The translations under genes were made by a program, and so were the position numbers. From Pseudomonas viridiflava (GTDB taxonomy: Bacteria; Pseudomonadota; Gammaproteobacteria; Pseudomonadales; Pseudomonadaceae): a stretch of DNA of 64,000 bases. The stretch covers positions 103,402-167,401 of the forward strand of contig NZ_UTHA01000311.1 in NCBI RefSeq assembly GCF_900582195.1, read 5' to 3'. The notes under the pieces were generated by a model. It did not search any database. It had not been told where the DNA came from and saw nothing but the letters and a program-made list of their open reading frames with translations. Shown one piece after another: positions 26,103-34,996 of this stretch; position 1 is the stretch's first letter, and each line of letters opens with the position of its first letter.

Positions 26103-26516
26103 ATGACTACCCGCGACCAGGAAATCGAACGCCGCACCGAACTCTCGGTGACTCGCGTAACCAAAGCCGTCTTCCCGCCTACCACCAACCATCACAACAC
26201 CCTGTTTGGCGGCACGGCGTTGGCATGGATGGACGAAGTGTCGTTCATCACCGCCACGCGCTTCTGCCGGTTGCCGCTGGTGACCGTGTCCACCGACCGC
26301 ATCGACTTCAATCACGCGATCCCGGCCGGCTCCATCGTCGAGTTGGTCGGGAAGGTGATCAAGGTCGGCAATACCAGCCTCAAGGTCGAGGTGGAAGTGT
26401 TTGTCGAGAGCATGAGCTGTGATGGCCGCGAGAAGGCGATTCATGGGCAGTTCAGCTTTGTCGCCATTGATGATGACAAGCGACCGGTGCCGGTGCTGCC
26501 AGGGTTTGCGGGCTGA
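26103..26516 (+). CDS. Acyl-CoA thioesterase (hotdog fold)
   Basis: This 137-residue single hotdog domain has PPTTNHHNTLFGGTALAWMDEVSFITATRFC, where the conserved Asn-H-x-N-x-x-x-G-G motif and Asp of YciA-type thioesterases appear, and TVSTDRIDFNHAIPAGSIVELVG. It would hydrolyse acyl-CoA to acid and CoA. I chose ATG 26103; an extension to 25932 would overlap rplS and its terminator. It ends before a REP pair. Confidence 0.92.
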   Translation: MTTRDQEIERRTELSVTRVTKAVFPPTTNHHNTLFGGTALAWMDEVSFITATRFCRLPLVTVSTDRIDFNHAIPAGSIVELVGKVIKVGNTSLKVEVEVFVESMSCDGREKAIHGQFSFVAIDDDKRPVPVLPGFAG

Positions 26517-26536
26517 TCCAGATCCGAGTCGCGCCA

Positions 26537-26625
26537 TTCGCGAGCAGGCTCGCTCCCACAGTGATCGGGGTGAACACAACTTTAGTGTCCGGCACAGAAC
26601 CTGTGGGAGCGAGCTTGCTCGCGAA
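26537..26625. repeat. REP inverted pair, copy 2
   Basis: Arms of the same family as at 18449 (ttcgcgagcaggctcgctcc...; right arm of the agcttgctcg variant), separated by 41 bases, lie between convergent thioesterase and antiporter genes. Confidence 0.92.
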
Positions 26626-26634
26626 GGCATAAAG

Positions 26635-28443
26635 TCAGGCGCCGCTGCTCTCAGGCTGAATCAACGCCAGAAGCGTCCAGCCCGCACCAGGCTTCACCGC
26701 CGTCTCCGGCGTCACCACATGCACCCAACCGCTGTCATCACGCATAAACAACAACGTTGCGCGATTACCGTGCAGCGCCCGGTAATCCTCCCAGCCAAAT
26801 CCATCCGTCAGCGTCGTGCTGTACAGCTCGGCACCTTGGCCCATCTGGCTGGCCAACCTGGCATAGGTCAACGCCTCACTGCCCAATTGATTGCCGCGAT
26901 GCTCAAGGCTCGCGCGGTGCTTGTCGCTGCGACGGCTTTCATGACCACTGGCCAGACCAAACAAGCGTTGATGGCCGAAATCATGCCGAAAGCGCATCGC
27001 CGCCAGAGTATTGAGTTCGCCCGACGGCGACAGCGCCAGCAAATGCCCCAGCCCGACCAGATCCAGATGCGCATCAGCATGCTGCGAAGCCGGATTGCCA
27101 AAATACGTCGGCAATCCTTCCATGCGCGCCGCACGAATATTCTCCCAGCTCGAATCAGTCAGCAGCACTCGACTCCCGAGTTGCTGTAACGACTTGCCCA
27201 GCTCCCGGGCCGGACCGTTGGCGCCGACGATCAGGAAGCCGCTCGGTGCCGGCTCCGCGACCTTGAGCAGTCGGGCCAGTGGTCGGGCCGTCGCACTTTG
27301 CAGGACAACGGTGCCGATAATCACCGCAAACGTCAGCGGCACCAGCAGCAATGCGCCCTCGTGCCCGGCCTCATGCAGGCGAATCGCGAAAATCGCCGAC
27401 ACCGCCGCCGCGACAATCCCGCGGGGCGCGATCCAGCACAGCAATGCGCGCTCACGCCAACTCAAACTGGACCCCGCCGTGCTGAGCAGCACGTTCAGCG
27501 GTCGAGCGATCAGTTGAATCACCAGCAGCAGAATCAGCACCAGTGGTCCCAGTCCGATCAATGCGTACAAATCCAGGCGCGCCGCCAGCAGAATGAACAA
27601 CCCGGAAATAAGCAGCACGCTGAGGTTTTCCTTGAAGTGCAGGATATGCCGCACATCCACGCCTTTCATGTTGGCCAGCCACATGCCCATCAGCGTCACC
27701 GCCAACAGACCGGACTCGTGCATCACTTCGTTAGAGGCAATGAAAATCCCCAGCACCGCCGCCAGCGAGGCGAGGTTATGCAAATACTCTGGCAACCATT
27801 GTCGGCGGATCACCGTGCCGAGCAGCCAGCCACCGACAATGCCGAACGCCGCGCCGCACAGAATCACGCCGCCAAAGGTGAACAGGCTCTGTTTGAGCCC
27901 ATGGCCCTCGGCACTGGCGATGATGAAGCTGTACACCACAACGGCGAGGAGGGCGCCGATCGGATCAATGACGATGCCTTCCCAGCGCAGGATGTTGGCG
28001 ATCGAGGCTTTCGGCCGCACCACGCGCAGCATTGGCACAATCACTGTCGGGCCGGTGACCAGTGTCAGGCTGCCGAAGAGGATGGCCAGCATCCAGTCGA
28101 AGCCGAGTAGATAGTGGGTGGCGACCGCAATAACCACCCAGGTCGAAAGCGCGCCAATGGTCACCAAACGATGGACGACGCTGCCGATCTCTTTCCATTC
28201 CGACAGGTGCAGGGTCAGGCTGCCCTCGAACAGAATCAGCGCCACCGCCAGTGACACCAGCGGCATCAACAGCGGGCCAAACATTTCCTGCGGGTCGAGC
28301 CAGCCCAGTACCGGCCCGACCAGAATGCCGGTCAACAACAGAAACAGAATCGCCGGCAGCTTCAGGCGCCAGGCCAGCCATTGGCAACCCAGCGCTGCTG
28401 CGCCTATCCCGCCAAATGCCAAGAGAATTTGCTGCTCGTTCAT
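26635..28443 (-). CDS. CPA-family cation:proton antiporter with C-terminal TrkA-N/RCK domain
   Basis: This 602-residue protein has about 12 membrane segments in residues 1-390. Conserved features include ALILFEGSLTLHLSEW, FGSLTLVTGPTVIVPMLRVVRP and the ion-binding region LRWEGIVIDPIGALLAVVVY. It is followed by a Rossmann nucleotide-binding domain (GFLIVGANGPARELGKSLQQLGSRVLLTD) that usually gates by NAD(H) or nucleotides. It exchanges Na+ or K+ for H+ across the inner membrane; the ion is not certain. Start ATG 28443 has GGGAG upstream. Divergent from xerD. Confidence 0.92.
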   Translation of the reverse strand: MNEQQILLAFGGIGAAALGCQWLAWRLKLPAILFLLLTGILVGPVLGWLDPQEMFGPLLMPLVSLAVALILFEGSLTLHLSEWKEIGSVVHRLVTIGALSTWVVIAVATHYLLGFDWMLAILFGSLTLVTGPTVIVPMLRVVRPKASIANILRWEGIVIDPIGALLAVVVYSFIIASAEGHGLKQSLFTFGGVILCGAAFGIVGGWLLGTVIRRQWLPEYLHNLASLAAVLGIFIASNEVMHESGLLAVTLMGMWLANMKGVDVRHILHFKENLSVLLISGLFILLAARLDLYALIGLGPLVLILLLVIQLIARPLNVLLSTAGSSLSWRERALLCWIAPRGIVAAAVSAIFAIRLHEAGHEGALLLVPLTFAVIIGTVVLQSATARPLARLLKVAEPAPSGFLIVGANGPARELGKSLQQLGSRVLLTDSSWENIRAARMEGLPTYFGNPASQHADAHLDLVGLGHLLALSPSGELNTLAAMRFRHDFGHQRLFGLASGHESRRSDKHRASLEHRGNQLGSEALTYARLASQMGQGAELYSTTLTDGFGWEDYRALHGNRATLLFMRDDSGWVHVVTPETAVKPGAGWTLLALIQPESSGA

Positions 28444-28551
28444 TGATGCTCCCTGTTCCTTGAATTAGCGGGCTATGAAAGACTAGCGCCCATTCCTACA
28501 GTTCACTCTACATTTGCGCACAGTCCTTGAGACTGTGTGACTTGAGCGCCC

Positions 28552-29448
28552 ATGCCTGCCATCGACCATCCGCTGATTGACCAATTCCTCGACGCTCTAT
28601 GGCTGGAGAAAGGCCTGTCCGATAACACCCGCGGCGCTTATCGCAGCGATCTGGCGCTGTTCAACGGTTGGCTGCAGGAAAAGAACCTGGAGCTGATCAA
28701 CGCCGGCCGTGAGCTGATCCTCGATCATCTGGCCTGGCGTCTGGAGCAAAACTACAAACCGCGCTCCACTGCCAGATTCCTCTCCGGGGTGCGTGGCTTT
28801 TATCGCTATCTGCTGCGGGAAAAACTGATCAGTGTCGACCCGACTTTGCGCGTCGACATGCCGCAGCTCGGTCGGCCGTTGCCTAAATCCCTGTCGGAAG
28901 CGGACGTAGAAGCCCTGCTTAAAGCACCGGATCTGAGCGAAGCGATCGGCCAGCGTGACCGCGCCATGCTTGAAGTGCTGTATGCCTGTGGCCTGCGCGT
29001 GACCGAACTGGTCAGCCTGACACTGGAACAGGTCAACCTGCGCCAAGGCGTGTTGCGGGTGATGGGCAAGGGCAGCAAGGAGCGGCTGGTGCCGATGGGC
29101 GAGGAGGCGATTGTCTGGGTCGAGCGCTACATGCGCGACGGGCGCGGCGAACTGCTCGGTGGCCGGCCCAGCGATGTGCTGTTCCCCAGCCAGCGCGGCG
29201 AGCAGATGACCCGCCAGACCTTCTGGCACCGGATCAAGCATCAGGCCAAGGTCGCCGGGATCGGCAAGTCGTTGTCGCCGCACACCTTGCGCCATGCGTT
29301 TGCCACGCACCTGCTCAACCACGGCGCTGATCTGCGCGTGGTGCAGATGTTGCTTGGCCACAGCGACCTCTCCACCACGCAAATCTACACCCACGTCGCC
29401 CGCGCCCGCTTGCAGGATCTGCACGCCAAACACCACCCGCGCGGCTGA
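28552..29448 (+). CDS. xerD: Site-specific tyrosine recombinase
   Basis: This 298-residue recombinase resolves chromosome dimers at dif together with XerC under FtsK control. It has an N-terminal SAM-like core-binding domain (~5-90) and a C-terminal catalytic domain with LYACGLRVTELVSL, GKGSKERLVP, SPHTLRHAFATHLLNHGADLRVVQMLLGHSDL and the nucleophile Tyr279 in TQIYTHV. XerD rather than XerC is chosen because dsbC follows, as in E. coli. A 7-bp hairpin (cacagtc/gactgtg, 28519-28537) precedes the start. Confidence 0.95.
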   Translation: MPAIDHPLIDQFLDALWLEKGLSDNTRGAYRSDLALFNGWLQEKNLELINAGRELILDHLAWRLEQNYKPRSTARFLSGVRGFYRYLLREKLISVDPTLRVDMPQLGRPLPKSLSEADVEALLKAPDLSEAIGQRDRAMLEVLYACGLRVTELVSLTLEQVNLRQGVLRVMGKGSKERLVPMGEEAIVWVERYMRDGRGELLGGRPSDVLFPSQRGEQMTRQTFWHRIKHQAKVAGIGKSLSPHTLRHAFATHLLNHGADLRVVQMLLGHSDLSTTQIYTHVARARLQDLHAKHHPRG

Positions 29449-29458
29449 AAACAGTCCC

Positions 29459-29547
29459 TGTGGGAGCGAGCTTGCTCGCGAAAGCGATGTGTCAGGCAGC
29501 ACATATCTGGATGTGCTGGCCTCTTCGCGAGCAAGCTCGCTCCCACA
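29459..29547. repeat. REP inverted pair, copy 3 (reverse arm order)
   Basis: Arms tgtgggagcgagcttgctcg... then ttcgcgagcaagctcgctcc..., 41 bases apart. The arm order is opposite to copies 1 and 2. It lies between xerD and dsbC. Confidence 0.92.
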
Positions 29548-29701
29548 GGGGATATGTCGTCCTGAAAGTGTGGCGACAGGCGCATTCGGCCACCGTGGCC
29601 TTATGTGTTAGGCTTTGCCGGTTTGCACGATGGACGGTTATGACCCGGTGTTCCGGCACGGGCGTTCTGATCGATCCATTTGTCCGCCTTCAGGAGTTCT
29701 C

Positions 29702-30433
29702 ATGCGTCTGACCCAGATTTTCGCCGCCGCAGCCATTGCGTTGGTCAGCACCTTTGCCGTCGCCGATGACGCGGCCGACAAAGCCATTCGTCAAAGCCTG
29801 GAAAAACTCGAACTCGAGGTTCCGGTAGAAAGCATCAATGCCAGCCCGCTGCCAGGCATGTACGAAGTCAAACTCAAAGGCAGCCGCGTGCTGTACGCCA
29901 GCGCCGATGGCCAGTACATCGTTCAGGGTTACCTGTTTCAGCTCAAGGACGGCAAACCGGTCAATCTGACCGAGAAGACCGAACGCCTGGGCATCTCCAA
30001 ACTGATCAACGCTATCCCGGTCGCCGAAACCGTGGTTTACCCGGCCGTGGGCGAGACCAAATCGCACATCACCGTGTTTACCGACACCACCTGCCCGTAC
30101 TGCCACAAGCTGCACGCCGAAGTGCCTGAGCTGAACAAGCGCGGCATCGAAGTGCGTTACGTTGCGTTCCCGCGCCAGGGTCTGAACTCGCCGGGTGACG
30201 AGCAACTGCAAGCCGTGTGGTGCTCGAAAGACAAGAAAGCCGCCATGGACAAAATGGTCGATGGCAAGGAAATCAAGGCCGCCAAGTGCGATAACCCGGT
30301 TTCCAAGCAGTTCGCCCTCGGTCAGTCGATCGGCGTGAACGGTACACCGGCCATCGTTTTGGCCGACGGACAAGTGATTCCGGGCTACCAGCCTGCGCCA
30401 CAAGTCGCCAAACTGGCGCTGGGCGCGAAGTAA
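29702..30433 (+). CDS. dsbC: Thiol:disulfide interchange protein (periplasmic isomerase)
   Basis: This 243-residue protein has a signal peptide (MRLTQIFAAAAIALVSTFAVA), an N-terminal dimerisation domain (~25-85), a linker and a thioredoxin-fold domain with the active site CPYC (Cys131/Cys134) and a second Cys pair further on (CSKDKK ... AAKCD). It isomerises wrong disulfides in the periplasm and is kept reduced by DsbD. Start ATG 29702 has AGGAG 5 bases upstream. It follows xerD, as in E. coli. Confidence 0.97.
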   Translation: MRLTQIFAAAAIALVSTFAVADDAADKAIRQSLEKLELEVPVESINASPLPGMYEVKLKGSRVLYASADGQYIVQGYLFQLKDGKPVNLTEKTERLGISKLINAIPVAETVVYPAVGETKSHITVFTDTTCPYCHKLHAEVPELNKRGIEVRYVAFPRQGLNSPGDEQLQAVWCSKDKKAAMDKMVDGKEIKAAKCDNPVSKQFALGQSIGVNGTPAIVLADGQVIPGYQPAPQVAKLALGAK

Positions 30434-30438
30434 TTCGC

Positions 30439-30550
30439 ATCGTCACGGTCAGCCGTGACGATCATGGCCTGGCAGCACCATCGCCGGGCCATCAATAGAG
30501 AGCCGCGAGCACGCGGTTGTTTTCCGGCCGACCCCGCGTCGGCCGTTTTA
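30439..30550 (+). promoter_or_regulatory. Hairpins in the dsbC-hom intergenic region/hom leader
   Basis: Three stems occur in 130 bases: atcgtcacgg/ccgtgacgat (30439-30462, no T run), ccgcg/cgcgg (30503-30516), and cggccgac/gtcggccg (30525-30545) followed by tttta. The last looks like a weak terminator and sits just before the hom ribosome site (ggggag). It could be the dsbC terminator or a leader control element; no Thr/Ile-rich leader peptide was seen. Confidence 0.5.
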
Positions 30551-30563
30551 TGGGGAGTTCACA

Positions 30564-31868
30564 GTGAATCCGGTCAAAGTAGGCATCTGTGGGTTAGGGA
30601 CCGTCGGTGGCGGTACCTTCAACGTACTTCAGCGCAACGCCGAGGAAATTGCTCGTCGTGCCGGGCGTGGAATCGAAGTGGCACAAATTGCCATGCGCAC
30701 GCCAAAGCCTCAGTTCCAGACGACCGGTATTGCGATTACCAACGATGTCTTCGAAGTGGCCACGAACCCTGAGATCGACATCGTCATAGAGCTGATGGGC
30801 GGCTACACCGTTGCCCGCGAGCTGGTACTCAAGGCCATCGAGAATGGCAAGCATGTGGTCACCGCGAACAAGGCTCTGATTGCCGTTCACGGTAATGAAA
30901 TTTTTGCCAAGGCTCGTGAGAAAGGCGTGATCGTCGCGTTCGAAGCGGCCGTGGCCGGTGGCATCCCGGTGATCAAGGCTATCCGCGAAGGCCTGTCCGC
31001 CAACCGCATCAACTGGGTGGCCGGGATCATCAACGGCACCGGGAACTTCATCCTCACCGAAATGCGCGAGAAGGGCCGTACCTTCGAAGACGTGCTGGCC
31101 GAAGCCCAGGCACTGGGTTACGCCGAAGCCGATCCGACCTTCGACGTTGAAGGTATCGACGCCGCGCACAAGCTGACGATTCTGGCCTCTATCGCGTTCG
31201 GCATTCCGCTGCAATTCGACAAGGCTTACACCGAAGGCATCACCAAGCTGACCACCGCTGACGTCAACTACGCCGAAGCGCTGGGCTACCGCATCAAGCA
31301 CCTCGGCGTGGCGCGCAGCACTGCCGCCGGCATCGAATTGCGCGTGCACCCGACGCTGATCCCGGCCGATCGTCTGATCGCCAACGTCAACGGCGTGATG
31401 AACGCAGTGATGGTCAACGGTGACGCTGCCGGTTCGACGCTGTTCTACGGCGCTGGCGCCGGTATGGAGCCGACCGCTTCGTCGGTGATCGCCGATCTGG
31501 TCGACGTGGTTCGCGCCATGACGTCCGATCCGGAAAACCGCGTGCCGCACCTGGCCTTCCAGCCAGACTCGCTGTCGGCCCACCCGATCCTGCCGATCGA
31601 AGCCTGCGAAAGCGCCTACTACCTGCGCATTCAGGCCAAGGACCATCCGGGCGTACTCGCTCAGGTGGCGAGCATCCTCTCGGAGCGCGGCATCAACATC
31701 GAGTCGATCATGCAGAAGGAAGTCGAGGAACACGACGGTCTGGTGCCGATGATCCTGCTGACCCACCGCGTGGTCGAGCAGCGCATCAACGATGCCATCG
31801 CCGCCCTCGAAGCGCTGGCCGGCGTCAATGGTCCGGTTGTACGGATCCGCGTCGAGCACCTGAACTAA
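30564..31868 (+). CDS. hom: Homoserine dehydrogenase
   Basis: This 434-residue enzyme reduces aspartate semialdehyde to homoserine for Thr and Met synthesis. It has an N-terminal Rossmann domain (VGICGLGTVGGGTFNVL), a catalytic domain (HVVTANKALIAVHGNEIF, FEAAVAGGIPVIKAIREGL, GIINGTGNFILTEM, AEADPTFDVEGIDAAHKL) and a C-terminal ACT domain (YYLRIQAKDHPGVLAQVASIL) for Thr feedback. It starts at GTG 30564 with GGGGAG upstream. thrC follows after a 109-base gap with a repeat. Confidence 0.97.
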   Translation: MNPVKVGICGLGTVGGGTFNVLQRNAEEIARRAGRGIEVAQIAMRTPKPQFQTTGIAITNDVFEVATNPEIDIVIELMGGYTVARELVLKAIENGKHVVTANKALIAVHGNEIFAKAREKGVIVAFEAAVAGGIPVIKAIREGLSANRINWVAGIINGTGNFILTEMREKGRTFEDVLAEAQALGYAEADPTFDVEGIDAAHKLTILASIAFGIPLQFDKAYTEGITKLTTADVNYAEALGYRIKHLGVARSTAAGIELRVHPTLIPADRLIANVNGVMNAVMVNGDAAGSTLFYGAGAGMEPTASSVIADLVDVVRAMTSDPENRVPHLAFQPDSLSAHPILPIEACESAYYLRIQAKDHPGVLAQVASILSERGINIESIMQKEVEEHDGLVPMILLTHRVVEQRINDAIAALEALAGVNGPVVRIRVEHLN

Positions 31869-31869
31869 A

Positions 31870-31965
31870 CAGAAGCAGCTGCAAGCTTCGAGCTGCAAGC
31901 GGCAAGAGAAAAGCGGTCTGGCTTTTACTTGCAGCTTGTAGCTCGTAGCTTGAAGCTCAAACCGA
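31870..31965. repeat. Imperfect inverted repeat of the agctgcaagcttgaagct type between hom and thrC
   Basis: The segments agctgcaagcttcgagctgc and cttgcagcttgtagctcgta are largely complementary around an AT-rich centre. The repeat ends about a dozen bases before the thrC start. The agct-rich unit resembles a repeat I know from Pseudomonas intergenic regions. Confidence 0.65.
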
Positions 31966-31977
31966 AGGTTTGAAATC

Positions 31978-33387
31978 ATGCGTTATATCAGTACCCGCGG
32001 CCAGGCACCGGCCCTGAATTTCGAAGACGTCCTGCTGGCTGGTCTGGCGACCGATGGCGGTCTGTACGTTCCGGAAAACCTGCCACGTTTCACCCAGGAA
32101 GAAATCGCTTCCTGGGCCGGCCTGCCGTATCACGAGCTGGCCTTCCGGGTGATGCGCCCGTTTGTCACCGGCAGCATTCCTGATGCCGATTTCAAAAAGA
32201 TCCTTGAAGAAACCTACGGTGTGTTTGCCCACAGCGCCGTTGCGCCGCTGCGTCAGTTGAACGGCAACGAATGGGTGCTGGAGCTGTTCCACGGCCCGAC
32301 CCTTGCGTTCAAGGACTTCGCCCTGCAACTGCTCGGTCGTCTGCTCGATTACGTGCTGGAAAAGCGCGGTGAGCGCGTGGTGATCGTCGGTGCCACCTCC
32401 GGTGATACCGGTTCGGCTGCCATCGAAGGCTGCAAGCACTGCGAAAACGTCGACATCTTCATCCTGCACCCGCACAACCGTGTGTCCGAAGTGCAGCGTC
32501 GCCAGATGACCACGATTTTCGGTGAGAACATCCACAACATCGCCATCGAAGGCAACTTCGATGACTGCCAGGAGATGGTCAAGAACAGCTTCGCCGACCA
32601 GAGCTTCCTCAAAGGCACGCGTCTGGTCGCGGTGAACTCGATCAACTGGGCGCGGATCATGGCCCAGATCGTTTACTACTTCCACGCAGCCCTGCAGTTG
32701 GGCGGCCCAGCGCGTTCGGTGTCGTTCTCGGTACCGACCGGCAACTTCGGCGACATCTTTGCCGGTTACCTGGCGCGCAACATGGGCCTGCCGATCAACC
32801 AGTTGATCGTCGCCACCAACCGCAACGACATCCTGCACCGCTTCATGAGCGGCAATCAGTACGTCAAGGAAACCCTGCACGCCACGCTGTCGCCGTCGAT
32901 GGACATCATGGTCTCGTCGAACTTCGAACGCCTGCTGTTCGACCTGCACGGTCGCAACGGTGCGGCAATTGCCGGCCTGATGGATACCTTCAAGCAAGGT
33001 GGTGGTTTCAGCGTCGAACAAGAGCGCTGGACCGAAGCGCGCAAGCTGTTCGATTCGCTGGCCGTGGATGATGCGCAGACTTGCGAAACCATCGCCGAAG
33101 TCTACGAGCAGACCGGTGAAGTGCTGGATCCGCACACCGCCATCGGCGTCAAGGCCGCGCGCGAATGCCGTCGTAGCCTCGATATCCCGATGGTGATTCT
33201 CGGCACCGCGCATCCGGTGAAATTCCCGGATGCAGTGGAGAAAGCCGGTGTAGGAAAAGCGCTCGAGCTACCTGCACATCTTTCTGATTTGTTTGAGCGA
33301 AACGAGCGTTGCACCGTTTTGCCAAACGAGCTGAAAGCCGTGCAAGCCTTTGTCAGCCAGCATGGCAACCGCGGCAAGCCGCTTTAA
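31978..33387 (+). CDS. thrC: Threonine synthase
   Basis: This 469-residue PLP enzyme converts O-phosphohomoserine to threonine. The N-terminus MRYISTRGQAPALNFEDVLLAGLATDGGLYVPE is typical. The PLP-binding Lys lies in GPTLAFKDFALQLLG, the phosphate loop in VGATSGDTGSAAIEG, and a further conserved part is SVPTGNFGDIFAGYLAR. Full length for the bacterial class. It ends at a strong terminator and is probably co-transcribed with hom. Confidence 0.97.
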   Translation: MRYISTRGQAPALNFEDVLLAGLATDGGLYVPENLPRFTQEEIASWAGLPYHELAFRVMRPFVTGSIPDADFKKILEETYGVFAHSAVAPLRQLNGNEWVLELFHGPTLAFKDFALQLLGRLLDYVLEKRGERVVIVGATSGDTGSAAIEGCKHCENVDIFILHPHNRVSEVQRRQMTTIFGENIHNIAIEGNFDDCQEMVKNSFADQSFLKGTRLVAVNSINWARIMAQIVYYFHAALQLGGPARSVSFSVPTGNFGDIFAGYLARNMGLPINQLIVATNRNDILHRFMSGNQYVKETLHATLSPSMDIMVSSNFERLLFDLHGRNGAAIAGLMDTFKQGGGFSVEQERWTEARKLFDSLAVDDAQTCETIAEVYEQTGEVLDPHTAIGVKAARECRRSLDIPMVILGTAHPVKFPDAVEKAGVGKALELPAHLSDLFERNERCTVLPNELKAVQAFVSQHGNRGKPL

Positions 33388-33410
33388 GTCAGTCAAACTG
33401 TCACATTTTG

Positions 33411-33436
33411 AAGCCCGTCTCCTGACGGGCTTTTTT
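33411..33436 (+). terminator. Terminator after thrC
   Basis: Stem aagcccgtc/gacgggctt with a 4-base loop and a T run, 24 bases past the thrC stop. Confidence 0.93.
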
Positions 33437-33506
33437 GTTTCTGCTGCCACACTGCTCGGGTTTTCACCCACGAAGGACGGGTGAGTCGATCACGAAGGAA
33501 GTGGCA

Positions 33507-34880
33507 ATGCTGTTTTATAGAGGTTTGAAACCGGCACTGGGTGGGCTGTTCTTGTTCGCATTACTGGCTTTGATGCGCAGCAGTGAGGCGGCGCAACTGG
33601 CGCTGCATGACGATGCCGTGGCTGGCAAAGTCCAGCCCATCGAACTGGCCGCACACGAGCGTCAATGGATTCGCGAAAACCCCGAGGTGACGGTGACGTC
33701 GTTGCAGTACCCGTTGTATCTGTTCCAGGATGAGCACGGGCAGTGGAGCGGCTTGAACAACGATGTACTCAAGCGTGTGACGGCGATGACCGGTTTGCGG
33801 TTCGTGCATCAGGAATCGTTTTCCACCGATCACATGCTCGAACGTCTGGAGAGCGGAGCGGCGGACATCAGTACGACCCTGGCCATGAGCGAGGAGCGCA
33901 AGGCGTTTCTGGATTACAGTCACGCCTTCGGTGGTGCCGGCTGGGTATTCGTCGGCCGGGCTGATGCGCCGCGGCTGGAATCCTTCGAGCAATTGAGCCA
34001 GCGGGTATTGGTGCTGCCGGCCCGACATGCGCTGGAAGACATGATCAGGCGTGACTTCCCCTCGATCGAGATTCGCTCGGTCAAGACTTACGCCGAGGCG
34101 CGGGCGCTGGTCGAGAGCGGCGAAGCCGACGCCACCATCGAAAACGAAATCGGCGCACAGCTTTACCCCTTGGGGTTGCTCAAGGTGGGGGGGCTGGTCG
34201 AAGGCAAATGGGAGGCTGACAACCTCGCCGTGCGCAAAGGCATGCCGGTGCTGCTGAGTATTCTCAACAAGGCCCTTGAGGCGTTTCCCGCGGCCGAATT
34301 ACGGGCGATCCGCCTGAAATGGCTGGAAGGTATCGCGCCAGCACCCGTGCCATCGGTCTGGCAACAGATGCTTGAATGGGGCGGGTGGGGCATGGGCGGG
34401 CTTGGCGTGTTCGGCTTGCTGTCGCTGGTGTGGAATCGGCGTTTGACGGCAGTGATCAAACTGCGGCGCGCGGCAGAAAAGGATCTGGGCGATCAACTGG
34501 CGTTTCAGCATGCGCTGATCGACTCCATGCCTGATCCGGTGTTCGTCCGCGATCTGCAAGGGCGGCTGGTCATGTGCAATCGCAGCTATGAGGAGGCGTT
34601 ATCGGTTCGACTGGATCAGGTGCAGGGGCGCTCGCTGATCGAGGTTGATTCGCTGCCCGACGCCACGGCGCTGATGTTGCACGATGAGTTCATGGTGCAG
34701 CTGCGCACGCGCAAGTCGCGCTTCAGCAAACGGCGATTGCAGTTCAAGAGTGGTTTCCGTGAGGTCTATCAATGGACGGTACCGTTCTACAGTGCCGACG
34801 GTAAATTACGTGGGCTCTTGGGTGGCTGGACGGACATCACCCAGCGTCGTACGGAGAGCGGGTGTCGATGTCTGCACTGA
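33507..34880 (+). CDS. BvgS/EvgS-like sensor protein lacking its kinase module (truncated)
   Basis: This 457-residue protein has a signal/anchor (FLFALLALMRSSEAAQ), a periplasmic SBP_bac_3 domain (~45-280, e.g. GLNNDVLKRVTAMTGLRFV, SGAADISTTLAMSEERKAFLDYS), a membrane segment (~295-315, GWGMGGLGVFGLLSLVW) and a PAS domain with PAC end (ALIDSMPDPVFVRDLQGRLVMCNRSYEEAL ... LRGLLGGWTDITQRR). It then stops after ESGCRCLH. In this family the PAC normally continues into histidine kinase, receiver and Hpt domains, all missing here, so this looks like a 3'-deleted gene. It could still bind ligand and act as a dominant partner. Start ATG 33507 has gaagga upstream. Confidence 0.75.
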   Translation: MLFYRGLKPALGGLFLFALLALMRSSEAAQLALHDDAVAGKVQPIELAAHERQWIRENPEVTVTSLQYPLYLFQDEHGQWSGLNNDVLKRVTAMTGLRFVHQESFSTDHMLERLESGAADISTTLAMSEERKAFLDYSHAFGGAGWVFVGRADAPRLESFEQLSQRVLVLPARHALEDMIRRDFPSIEIRSVKTYAEARALVESGEADATIENEIGAQLYPLGLLKVGGLVEGKWEADNLAVRKGMPVLLSILNKALEAFPAAELRAIRLKWLEGIAPAPVPSVWQQMLEWGGWGMGGLGVFGLLSLVWNRRLTAVIKLRRAAEKDLGDQLAFQHALIDSMPDPVFVRDLQGRLVMCNRSYEEALSVRLDQVQGRSLIEVDSLPDATALMLHDEFMVQLRTRKSRFSKRRLQFKSGFREVYQWTVPFYSADGKLRGLLGGWTDITQRRTESGCRCLH

Positions 34881-34996
34881 AGATGGGAAATGTCCTATAC
34901 GACGCGGCTACTTTTCCGATGGGAGGCTTAGGACGGCTGCCCTAGAGTGACAACAACCGCGGTGAGAGTCCGCGATTGTCGCCTCAGAGGTCGCTT

